From a virus, in IMG/VR virus record IMGVR_UViG_3300044490_000021, positions 1 to 37,376 of that record: 37,376 nt of DNA. One strand, 5' to 3'. Shown here in pieces: positions 22,529-32,500 of this stretch. Every line of letters begins with the position of its first letter. Position 1 is the stretch's first letter. The position numbers and the translations under genes are program-made. The notes under the pieces were generated by a model. It saw only the letters and a list, made by a program, of their open reading frames with translations. It had not been told where the DNA came from and searched no databases.

Positions 22529-23623
22529 CTAGAATGGCCAGTCAAGTGGACGTATGGATGCGCCAACAAAACCGTTGTGCAACGATCCAGAGAAATGACG
22601 GAATGCACCCTTCTGTGCATATGCCTGTGCAGCCTCACCAGTTGCACGCTGCATAGCAGCCCAGTTATCCAACTCAGAACTAGGTGCGTGTGTAAGTTTA
22701 GACATGAAGAGTCTGCTCAATGCTGACAGTTCCAGGAACTCTCGTGGGCAAACCACTTCGGCGGTTTCACTGCTGTAAGGTGTGAACTCACTCTCGTACA
22801 GGATCTTCAACTTGTAGCCTTCAACACCAGAACGAGAACTAGAAAGGTACAGGATTGTTGGTTCGTTGATGTTGTCTAGTTCCCAGTCAGTGATAAGACT
22901 AAAATGTGAAGTAGCATCTGCCGTATCTGTAAGTCGATATTTAGAAGTAGTATCCAGAGCAGAAGAAAAAGCAACACTGACGCTGAGAGTGCTAGCGCTA
23001 GCAACACTTGCCACAGTTCGTATATCCCCAACGCTCGTCCCTTCATAGATGCGAACCTCCTTTCCTACATCGTCACTTGAGAAAGCAGCGCTGCTGTTTA
23101 TGACCTGTACGTTTGTTCCCGCAGATGTGACCTGTCCAATTACGCTATTGACTCCCTGCTCCATCAGAACCTGAGCAATCCACTTTGGAGTTGGACTCAG
23201 TGAAGTTAGCGGATACGAAACCCCAACACCAGAACGCAGCACAAGATGTCCTGCTGTCTGCACGAAGAAGTATGGCCATGCATCCCGAAGAGCCTGATTG
23301 ATTGCATCGTTCACTTCGTGTGCAGTAAAGGATGACCAGATCTCATACGCGGCTCCTGATGCTGTTGCAGTGAATGGCTCAACCACAGTTAGTGTATCTG
23401 ACGATGCTGTGAAGTCTGAAATGATACGGTTCTCGTCTGCCGTAGGTAGATACAGAAACTGACCATTCCAGAAATCATCTGCCTGTGTCAGTTTAGCAGT
23501 GTCGATCAACGTCGTTGTTGATCCACCTGTAGCCGTACCTGCAACTGCACCATACCTCATAAACCAGGGCTGTCTTGTTCTGACGCCAATAGCACGTCTT
23601 ATCGTAGGACGTGTTACGCCCAT
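22529..23623 (-). CDS. Head-tail connector/neck-like protein with two beta modules, 364 aa
   Basis: The N-terminal part contains a module often seen in phage neck/tube proteins (GGSTTTLIDT, DDFWNGQFLYL, then TVVEPFTATASGAAYEIW). A helical part follows (AHEVNDAINQALRDAWPYFF) and then a second beta module (QVTSAGTNVQV ... RIYEGTSVGD ... DTTSKYRLTD). The C-terminal third is helical with Arg and Leu. TAAGGAGG lies upstream of the ATG. Between the coiled-coil gene and the large beta protein, this is most likely a connector or neck protein; this is inference from order and composition. Confidence 0.6.
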   Translation of the reverse strand: MGVTRPTIRRAIGVRTRQPWFMRYGAVAGTATGGSTTTLIDTAKLTQADDFWNGQFLYLPTADENRIISDFTASSDTLTVVEPFTATASGAAYEIWSSFTAHEVNDAINQALRDAWPYFFVQTAGHLVLRSGVGVSYPLTSLSPTPKWIAQVLMEQGVNSVIGQVTSAGTNVQVINSSAAFSSDDVGKEVRIYEGTSVGDIRTVASVASASTLSVSVAFSSALDTTSKYRLTDTADATSHFSLITDWELDNINEPTILYLSSSRSGVEGYKLKILYESEFTPYSSETAEVVCPREFLELSALSRLFMSKLTHAPSSELDNWAAMQRATGEAAQAYAQKGAFRHFSGSLHNGFVGASIRPLDWPF

Positions 23624-23633
23624 AGTTTCCTCC

Positions 23634-24320
23634 TTACATCACACCGACGTCCTCGCCCCAATTCAAGGAAGTTCGAGGTTTTGCTTTAGAACCAGGCACT
23701 AGTGCAATATCAGTCTCTGGTTGCTGCTTGAATCTCCAAGCCTCAAGATCTCCATAAGAAACAGAGCCTTTGATTTGCTGGTCATACATAGCAGCGCGCT
23801 GTACAGACTGGATATGCTCTTCCCAAGCAGGAATAAACAACTCAGATACTTCGCTTCTTCCTGTTGGTACAACGCACCTAACTCCATTCATTTGAAGTAG
23901 CACGGGATCACCTGAATTGAAAACGTCAACTTTCTTACTATGTCTAATCGCTTCTTGAAATCTAGTAGCCTTCATACGCATCTGCTCGATTGCTTCTTGC
24001 TGTAGTTTTTGAATGATTGCTTGTCGCTCTTCTGGGGAAACAGGTTGCTGCTCCCGTATTTTTTGCAGGGCTTCTTGTGCAGCCTGAAGTCCCTGCTCAG
24101 CCTCTCGCTTTTCCCTAATTGCCTGAGTAAGCAGCGCGTGCATATCGCCAATTGCTTGACTCAACTGATTGTACTGCATGGCTTCAATACGCTGCACTGC
24201 TTCTAGTTGCTCTAGTCTGTTCACCAAAGCATTAAGTGAGGGATCGGCGGTTCCCTCAGAATCAGAAGTTACCGCCGATCCTCTTACGCTTTGCTCTGGC
24301 GCATAAGGTTTAAGCGCCAT
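23634..24320 (-). CDS. Coiled-coil structural protein, 228 aa
   Basis: Residues about 28-125 are a long coiled coil rich in Gln, Glu and Ala (LVNRLEQLEAVQRIEAMQYN, IREKREAEQGLQAAQEAL). A shorter globular part follows (VLLQMNGVRCVVPTGRSEV) and then a basic tail. AAGGAG is present before the ATG. It lies between a small head protein and the connector-like gene. It could be a neck, head-completion or internal protein; I do not recognise the family. Confidence 0.65.
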   Translation of the reverse strand: MALKPYAPEQSVRGSAVTSDSEGTADPSLNALVNRLEQLEAVQRIEAMQYNQLSQAIGDMHALLTQAIREKREAEQGLQAAQEALQKIREQQPVSPEERQAIIQKLQQEAIEQMRMKATRFQEAIRHSKKVDVFNSGDPVLLQMNGVRCVVPTGRSEVSELFIPAWEEHIQSVQRAAMYDQQIKGSVSYGDLEAWRFKQQPETDIALVPGSKAKPRTSLNWGEDVGVM

Positions 24321-24330
24321 AGCAATCTCC

Positions 24331-24744
24331 TTACGACAGGTCGGTGGGTACTGCCCACACAGTTACGGTAAGATTAGAACTGTCAGAGCCGCCAGGAATA
24401 GCATCAATGTTGAGAGCAAGTGTTCCACCGGCTTCCAGTTTGGTTTTGGCAAGTGATGCAGCAGCGATTGATTGATACAGAACAGAACTGTCATGCGCGA
24501 TACGGCCAACTCCGGACGCGACTGTCCACAAGTCACCACTGGTAGTCGTTCCACCAGTAGGAGCAACATACGCAAGGACGAAGTCAGTTTGCCCAGATGT
24601 AGTACCATTCACGCCGATGTTGGCATGTACACGATCAATTGTGCAGTTAAATGGAAGAGTCTGAAGATCGAAACCGTCAGCAACAGTCAGAGTGTTAGGA
24701 TTCCGAAGAGTGATCGGAATCGCTACGTTAGGATAGAGCGGCAT
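24331..24744 (-). CDS. Small beta-rich virion protein, possible head decoration, 137 aa
   Basis: The protein is rich in Thr, Val, Gly and Ala with alternating hydrophobic strands (TIDRVHANIGVNGTTSGQTD, LTVTVWAVPTDL) and no Cys except one. Size, composition and place directly after the major capsid gene fit a capsid decoration or head-fibre base protein. GGAGG lies about eight bases before the ATG. The terminator at 24777-24826 separates it from the capsid gene, so it may be made at a lower level. The function is inferred from context only. Confidence 0.55.
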   Translation of the reverse strand: MPLYPNVAIPITLRNPNTLTVADGFDLQTLPFNCTIDRVHANIGVNGTTSGQTDFVLAYVAPTGGTTTSGDLWTVASGVGRIAHDSSVLYQSIAAASLAKTKLEAGGTLALNIDAIPGGSDSSNLTVTVWAVPTDLS

Positions 24745-24776
24745 TTTTAGCCTCCGTTAACTAAAGCGCGGGTCCG

Positions 24777-24826
24777 AAAAAAATTCGCCCTGTGCCCCCG
24801 CGCCGAAGCACAGGGCGATTTTTTTT
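24777..24826. terminator. Bidirectional terminator made of motif copies 11 and 12
   Basis: Seven A, TT, CGCCCTGTGC (24777-24795) and GCACAGGGCG, A, eight T (24808-24826) form an inverted repeat with a 12-base loop. The 11-bp GC core is perfect, with one T-T mismatch before the A/T runs. It lies just after the stop of the major capsid gene in the - direction, where strong terminators are common in phages. The T-run on either strand makes it work both ways. Confidence 0.88.
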
Positions 24827-24848
24827 CCCACGAAAGGAGTGTGAGAAA

Positions 24849-25880
24849 TTATGAACCGCCGAGAGCAGTAGCGTGTCGGATTACAACCATGAAGTTCTGC
24901 TGCAGAATCTTCGTAACGAAAGTTGTATACCACGCGATACTGGCTCTCTGGTCCAACGGGTCTGCAGAACCAGCAGAACCAAAGTCCTTCTGGATCAAGC
25001 GCAGAGGTCGGGTCTTGAGCATTGTAGTATTGCTGTTAGTCATGCTATTAGTACTTGGAGCCTGCATACCTGATGGCATGTACTGAGCCAAACCGCCAAT
25101 ACCAAACGCACCCTTACCGATTACAACCGAGTAGAAAACGTCGACGGTGCCGCCGCTACCAACATCGGGAAGCTCATAAGCATTCGGCGAGACAAACAAC
25201 TCACAACCGACTGCCTCACCCATGTAACCAGTAAAGTACGAATTGGATTTGCCACGCTCCTGGCTGTACTTCAAGATGGTCTGGAAAGTACTGTCATTAT
25301 ACAAATCGTATTCGGTATACGGGTGTATAATGACAGAGAACTTTCCACCATCCAGCGGACGAGCCTTATTAACCTTGAGCGTAGCAACGGCCTCAAGCAG
25401 TTCAAGAGCAGTAAGTTTCATGGCGCTAGTGATGTCGCTGTTTGCAGCAGCAGTAGAAGCGTATTGAATTGTGGTGCCGGCAATGATGACGTTACGAACG
25501 AGTTGGTCAAGACTATCACCAGCCTGCTCACCAAGAGCATCCGCAGCCTCAACCGCTACACGATCAATGCCCATCATTGCAAGTTTCTTGGTATAGCGAA
25601 TGTAAGCGCCATACTCATCTACGGTAGCAGTCAGGTTAGACATGCTCATGTCCATTGATGCAGGAGTGCTGCCCTCAGTCAATGCCGTAGTAACAGCAGT
25701 GAAAGAGTTAAGAATACGCCAGTCAATGGTAGCACCAGCATGCTCGGGCAGAGCAGTAATAGGACTTACACCGCGCTGACCAAAAGCCAGGTGCAGAAAG
25801 TTAGGAGTTGCGCGATCCAGCAATTGCATTTCATAGAACGTTCGCTGCTGTGTAGTAAGAACACCAAAGGTGGAAGTCAT
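24849..25880 (-). CDS. Major capsid protein, N4-gp56 family-like
   Basis: The 343-residue protein has the N4-gp56-type capsid plan: an N-terminal FYEMQLLDRATPNFLHLAFG, an ITALPEHAGATIDWR strand, ALTEGSTPAS, VDEYGAYIRYTKKLAM, and ALGEQAGDSLDQLVRNVI. These are in the order and spacing of that HK97-fold family. It assembles the icosahedral shell. CATGGAGGC precedes the ATG. It follows a scaffold-like gene and is followed by a strong terminator, as expected for the most abundant virion protein. Confidence 0.87.
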   Translation of the reverse strand: MTSTFGVLTTQQRTFYEMQLLDRATPNFLHLAFGQRGVSPITALPEHAGATIDWRILNSFTAVTTALTEGSTPASMDMSMSNLTATVDEYGAYIRYTKKLAMMGIDRVAVEAADALGEQAGDSLDQLVRNVIIAGTTIQYASTAAANSDITSAMKLTALELLEAVATLKVNKARPLDGGKFSVIIHPYTEYDLYNDSTFQTILKYSQERGKSNSYFTGYMGEAVGCELFVSPNAYELPDVGSGGTVDVFYSVVIGKGAFGIGGLAQYMPSGMQAPSTNSMTNSNTTMLKTRPLRLIQKDFGSAGSADPLDQRASIAWYTTFVTKILQQNFMVVIRHATALGGS

Positions 25881-25903
25881 CTTTAGCCTCCATGACTAGA
25901 ACT

Positions 25904-26551
25904 TTACCCGACAGATGGGAAGTCCTCCAATCTGACGTCGCCAAGTCTGATTCGATCCATTAATTCTGCACGTTCTTGCGCTGTCATATTCCAGATACTC
26001 TTCTGTGCTCCCTGCGTTCCCTGCCCCCCGCCAGTTCCAACCTTTGGCGCATTGGTTCCAGGTTTAGCAGTTCCCTTCAGTGCAGCAACTTGCTTCCTTA
26101 GCGTACTGATTTCTGACTGCATGGTAGTCAGTACGCTGTGCTGCCAGTCAGCAGGATCATTACCAACTATCTTATCTGCAGGAACAAACTGGCTGTAGTA
26201 TGAATACAGTTCATTAGCGTATCTTGTCTGTGCCAACTGTTGCTCTCGCACCTGAAGATCTCTAGCACGCTTATCCAACTCGTAACGTGCTTTCTCTTCG
26301 TCATTCATGCTGGATGTTTCGTACTTCTCCAGCATCTGACGCATTTCTTCGTTGGCACGCGCTTGATCACTGTACGCATTCTGCAACCAATTCATTCGCT
26401 GCTGATACTGGTCCTGCTGCTGTTGCTGCTGCGTTTGAGCCTGAGCCTGAGTATCTGGAGTGCTATCTACATTCTGTGCAGAATCCTGTGCAGGATCCGT
26501 AACTTGGGTGGAGGGTTCACCCTCTACACCACCGTTAACTAGATCAGGCAT
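25904..26551 (-). CDS. Scaffolding-like protein, 215 aa
   Basis: The protein is highly charged and helical. The first 50 residues are Asp/Glu/Gln-rich and disordered-looking, with a long Gln run (QAQAQTQQQQQQDQYQQ). Coiled helices follow (ANEEMRQMLEKYETSS, RDLQVREQQLAQTRYAN), then a short C-terminal domain (SIWNMTAQERAELMDRIRLG). Composition, size and position directly before the major capsid gene match phage scaffolding proteins, which shape the procapsid and are then lost. GGGAGG precedes the ATG. There is no protease motif. Confidence 0.78.
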   Translation of the reverse strand: MPDLVNGGVEGEPSTQVTDPAQDSAQNVDSTPDTQAQAQTQQQQQQDQYQQRMNWLQNAYSDQARANEEMRQMLEKYETSSMNDEEKARYELDKRARDLQVREQQLAQTRYANELYSYYSQFVPADKIVGNDPADWQHSVLTTMQSEISTLRKQVAALKGTAKPGTNAPKVGTGGGQGTQGAQKSIWNMTAQERAELMDRIRLGDVRLEDFPSVG

Positions 26552-26562
26552 TGTTACCTCCC

Positions 26563-29500
26563 TTACTTTTCTAGTGCTGACATTTGTGCCAGCGTTGGAT
26601 TAGTCAGCGGGTTCACAGAGACTTTAGAAGATGAACCCGCGGCCTCACGATGTTTGGCAAGTGCTTTCTTTGCCGTTTCAGTAGCCTTATCTTTCCATCC
26701 CCAATAGGCTATCAAGTACGCACCTACAGTCGTTGTCGTATTAGGAATTTGCTGTTTCATTAATGCACGTTGGGCATTCTTATCTTTATTTAGATCCCAC
26801 CATTTATCGTTATACGCATGAACACCAGGCCATCTAACTTCCGCAGCCTGGTGAACGATAGTAGTAGCTGCTCGATCAACATCTTCTGCATCAGCGTAGT
26901 ACTGTAGCAAGTCTGGATCGGAAATCATTTCTCTATTTAACCAATCCCAATATCCAAACAAGCCGGAGTTGGGTTGGTTAGGATTCTGTGTGCTGATAGC
27001 ATATGCAATTGCAGCATCGTGTCCCTTTGTTTGTTCTGTCTCAAAGAATTTATCTTGCCACTTCTGTGCGCTTGGCCATTCCGTTTCGGAACGTTTATAC
27101 AGAGCGGCTCTTTTTTCTTTTGCTCGCTTGATACCTTGAGCGATTTCTCCGGTAGGAGATGCTATCAATTCGGCAGCGTCCATCACAGCGTATGTCAACG
27201 CTTGATAATCAGCAGGCTGCCATCCTGAAAGATCTCCAGCAGACTGATAGAACTTCTCTCGCATTACTGACGTGAATCCTAGTTTATCAAGCAAGGCTGC
27301 ACCTGATTTACCAGGTGGTACACGATTAAGTACATTCCACGCCAGCGATGATATACGTTGCTGCTCGGTATCATAGGCAAGCCATGCAGTAGATAGCCAC
27401 GGATACTTTCCAAGAATCTGTGTTGCTGCTTCTTTAGGCAACATCGTCTTCTTTAAGTCTTGATATTCACGTCCTTGTTTTGCAAGTTCACTCTCCCAGC
27501 CTGCTCGTGGTGTTATTCGCAAGCCTAGAAACATCGAAGCCAGTGCGGGCAATCGTTGAGCCGACAAGGCCGACACTATTGCGTCTGCAAATGTTGGGCC
27601 ACGTTGTGTAGCCGCAGCATATATTGCGTCGTCTGGGCTCAGAGAACCAAGCATCTGTGATGCTGCTAGTCTGCGTGTTGCACTTGCTACATTCCATTTA
27701 GTCCCTCCAACAAAAGGTTGCACGTTTCCTGTTCGTGGATCACGTGTCCACATCCAGGGCTCTACAACTTTCCCAGTTAGTGCAGCAAAGGAACGTGTTA
27801 CTGGTGACAGGTATCCAGGTGTTCTTGCTCCTTCTCTGTCTCCTTGAAGAGCGCGTTCAGCCGCGTAAGCAAACATAAGCAGCGGATGTACTGCTGGTCC
27901 ATATCTGCCTATTGCTTGAATGGCTTTTCCAAACGCGCTTCTTTCTCGATCAGGATCCTCGAAGGATTCAAAGATATTTTGTACTGGAATAAAAGTAGAT
28001 TCAAAATCCCAAAGAAGTTTTCCGTCAAAACCAGGTACTCCAGAAATCGCAATGTGGTTCTTTGCCCAGTCTGGAATATCAGGATCGTCTTTGTTCATTT
28101 GCTCTATTCCACGCCGCATACGCAGGTAGGCGTTAACAGCCCCAGGCGAACGCGCTAAACTCTGTGCCCAATTAGGAACCGCGCGTGTGTACCAGTACAC
28201 CCACGGGAACGCTAACTGCAAGAGAATATCTGGCGTCCGGCGCATCTGGTAATCCAATAGCGCATGGTCACGAACCCGCTTTGCGTATTTAGCCGCTGCA
28301 GCGTGGACATCGACGTGTCGTGATTGTAGTCTCTTAGTAAAGGTATTCAGCACATTATCCAGTGGTTCTCCAGCCTTACCTGCTTGTTCAAGAGATCTTG
28401 TTAGTGTAGTGGCTGGCATATCTTCTACTTCTTTAATCACACGCTCGAGAAGGTTAGTTGCTCTTACAGCCATATCAGTGTTTACGCTTACAGCACTAGG
28501 TGATGGTCCAGATGCCAGACCAGATTGCACAGCGCTAACAGCATTCTGCGCAACAACTGCTTCTGGCTTGCCTGATGCCATGACCTTTTGTGCGTGGGCT
28601 CTTACATATTCACGATACTCATTGGCTGCAACTACCTTACCTTCCCATTCCGGTTTGTTTACACAAGCAAATGGAACAAGGTCTATGCTGCCATTTTTCT
28701 TTCGGACTGGATACATGGCATAAGGAATATCGCCTATCTTAAATTCCTTCATAGCCTGTACTGGCTTCGCGTAAACACGTGGTACAACTTCGTCAGGTTT
28801 AACGGCATCAGGTTCAAGAATGTCGCCGGCTCGTGTCTCCAGCTTTCCTGGCGATTCGATGCTGGCTTTTACACCACCAGCGTCTCGGAGTTCCATTAGA
28901 ACCTTGTCACGAGCGGCGCGATTCTTTTTCCATGTATCCGTCACGTCACCGATATCGTAAGTTAGCAGATTATCGAATACGCTTCGCACATCGTCAGGGA
29001 ACTTTTCCATAGGGCCACGTCGATTGAATAGCGCACGATAAGCATCCGAGATCCAACGCTTCATCTTCTCGAATACGCCCAACAATCCCTTGGTTGGAGC
29101 AAATCCTTCAAAGATATACATCTCAAATGCTTTCGCGAACTTCTCTTGATCGTTTACGTCCCATAGATTTCGTCTTCGTCCTACCCACTTTTCGATAATT
29201 ATCAGATCATCATTGCGTAGCATGGGTACTAGCATGTGTCCGGCTTCGTGCATAAGCGTAGAAGCATTGGCGTTCTCGAAACCTTTTAGTACACCAAGAC
29301 CAGTCAGCGGATTAAGCGACCAAGAGCCAAAAACTTCCTTGCCTACTCTTTGAAAGGATGCTCTTTCCGCCATCTTTGCTATGCTTTCCAGGCCGCTGAG
29401 GTGCACAGGGGGTTTCTTTTCAAACCGAACATCTGAGATAAAACGCTCGTACCAAAGACGCCAATCCTCGCCATATGTAGAAGCCCACGATTTAGCAATA

Positions 29501-32500
29501 GCATCGAAGATAGTCATTACGCCATCGCGCTGCTCAGGTGTAAGATTGAACACGTTCATTGCTCGATGAGCGAAATCCTCGCGCTTCAATCCACCAATGT
29601 ACTTAGCTACTCGAATACTCTCTGTTTCGTTCTTGTTGATAATGTGGGTAACTTCCGACCAGTTCTTAACCTTCTGTAGTGGTACGCGCTTGTTATCTTT
29701 CAGTACAGCATATGAATCAATGGTAGCCATACGATTAATTTCACCCATGTGTGCAGGGTAATCTGAAATAAGATCCTTACTCTTGAAGGTTGCAATAGTT
29801 ACATCATCTGTCATTCCCCATCTGTTGATAGCCTGAACAACATCAAAGGAAGGAAGTTTACTCTCTACATGGAACTGACCATTCGATGTTTTAGTAATGA
29901 GAATAGCATCCTTGGGCTTAGTGTTTAGTTGTTTTGCTAGATCATTAGCATCTAAGTCTCCACCGATGTGAGCGATTGCATCCGCAGATTCATCGGCTGT
30001 TATCATCACGGACGCAGCATCATCTGGATGTGAAGCACCAATGAAGTGCCAGATCCTATCTTTGTCATTGCTTGAAACGATGAGAGTTGCCGCACCACCA
30101 ACATTAGTTTCGAATCCTGTTGGTTGAGTGTGCTGCATATCGTAGAGCATGACAGAAGCATCTGGATCCACTCCAGCCTCGCGCATACGTGCAAATGTTT
30201 GCTTGATGCGCCCATCTGGAACATGCACTTCAATAGTGCCGTCTTCCAACTTTCGTATGATAGCGCTACGTCCGTTTGTAGAAGCAATGATTTCTGAGAC
30301 TTCCTTAAGTTCAGACTTCTGCAATATTCCAGTATCCAAGTTGAGTGTTGTCACCCAAGGCTCTGGCTTTTGAATATCATCACCGAGTTCAGTGACGGTA
30401 ATCTTTGGCCGATCCATTCTGGGCGTTGTCGATTTGGGTTTGGATTTTGTTGGTGTTGGTGTTGGTGTTGGTGTTGGTGTTGGTGTTGGTGTTGGTGTAG
30501 GTGCCGCCTTCTTAGGACGTGGTCCAATCTGTGCCATAACATTTTCTTTGAGATCTTCCCTTGCAGCAGCTTCAAGTGCTTCATCAGAAACTGGTGGAGT
30601 AATTACTGTAGGAGCCACTTCTGGTGCAGGAGGTACTTCTGGTGCTTTTGGTCTAGTCTTAATAGCCTGAACTTCCATGCGTACCTTCTCGTCGACAAAG
30701 TCTTCGAGGTTTGTTACTCTATCACCCTGCATTCTAACAGGCGTTTTCTCTGGAACACCAGCACGTAGAAGTTTGGCTGCTTCTTCTAGTCTACCTTCTG
30801 CTCTAGATGCTTCATCAATGAATTGGTCAGGAGCAAATTCAAGAATTACCTTCTTGGTTCCATCCTGATTCCAGTAGATATGACCAACTATGGTATTTTC
30901 TGCGGCTCTGATATTGGCAGAGCGAGAGAAAACGGTGCCAATGCTAGAAGTGTAGTGCGTAATGTATGCTAAGTGATCAGGAACCTCAGCATCAAGAGCA
31001 CCACTCCAGTCAGAAATGGCAGCTGAACCATCAGGATTTAACCAATTTTGCACCATATTGAGTTCGTCAGGAACCAGACCTTGGCCACCACCGCTAGGTA
31101 GGTTAATGTCTCCAAATAGTTCTTCTTGCCTGTAGTAGGAACCCTGGAATACTCCATTCCCCAGATCACCTAAAGTAGACGTGCGCTCAATCATAGGAAT
31201 GTTTGCACTTTGTGTATATGTTCTCCAGATAACTGGTGTATTGCGATCAATCTTTCTACCAGCCAACTCAGTAAATAACTCCATTGTCTCTGTTCTATCC
31301 ATTACGCCTGTTACCATGATTGGTTTATCCCCACGTTTTGATACTGTAACTACTCCAGACTTGCCTTTAGGATATGGATTATCCAATGGAACTCTTCGTA
31401 GCCGCATAGAACCAGTGCCAGCTGATGATTGTAGATCCCAAGCCTCAGAACCAAAATCCTTAACCGTTGTATTACTACCAAGCATACTCCATCGACGATG
31501 TCGCAGAGAGTTGCTTCCAGCAACTTCCTCTCCAGCCAAGAATCCTGGAGTCAGTCTAGTTGTGCGCCCTCTCTTAAACAGACCATCATCAATAAGGATT
31601 ACTTGGTCTGGGGCCATTTTTAGTTCTGCTGCTACTTTCCTTATTCCAACGAATGAGGAAAGTTCATGTGTAGCCACTATGTATGTATCTCCAGATTTCA
31701 CTAGAACCAGCGATGCTTTATTTGGAATTACAGTACCAGGAGCAACCTTGATCACTTCTCCTGTATCTTTAGTTACTATGTAGCGCTCCTGTTCACCAAT
31801 TGGTTTGGACATGTAAGCCTTGACATCAGGATTGGACTCCAGATCCAGTACGTTGCTGTATCTAATATCCGAAGCAACTTGTTCTGCCTTACCAGAAACC
31901 TCACCAGTTGGTGTTTGCACAATGACTGGTGTATCAGGAGGAAGTTGCTCCAAAGCCTTGACTGTTGTTTCTGTAACCTGACCATCTGGAACAATAGTTC
32001 CATCAGGAAGTTTCAACCCTTCCATAACCTCAGCATCTTTAGGAAGTACTTCAACTGCTTTTCTTCCTGCTTCTGGTTTAGTAGTGGCTGCCTTTCTGCT
32101 TTTGACATCAATAGCAACACGCTGAACTTCTGTAGATACAGGAAGCGTAGTAGCCTCTGCAATATCTACAGGCGCATCACCTGCTCCAGCAAGATCGGCC
32201 AGAATAAATGGTGTTGTTTCTTTGGTGTCCAAGTTGGTTACAAGAACTGGAGTCTGCTTATTAAAACCGTAGTCCAGTAACTTGTCTGCTATAGGCTTAT
32301 TGGAAAGGGGATTAGCGTTGTTAGTACGTATAACAAAATTTCCTTTCTGTCGGAACAATCCAAGAGACTTCTTCATGTCGGCAGTAAGAAGGACTGCCTT
32401 GGTAAGATCCAGTTCGTCATACGGAAGATAGAAATCAACCTCTCTGTTTGCAAGATTAAGAACAGGTTGTGCCGGAGTTACATCTACAGCAACTACTGGC

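Noticed and set aside
31181-31783. 200-codon + strand open frame opposite the giant gene
   Set aside because: Antisense shadow of a clearly coding frame; no ribosome binding site and no recognisable protein pattern.
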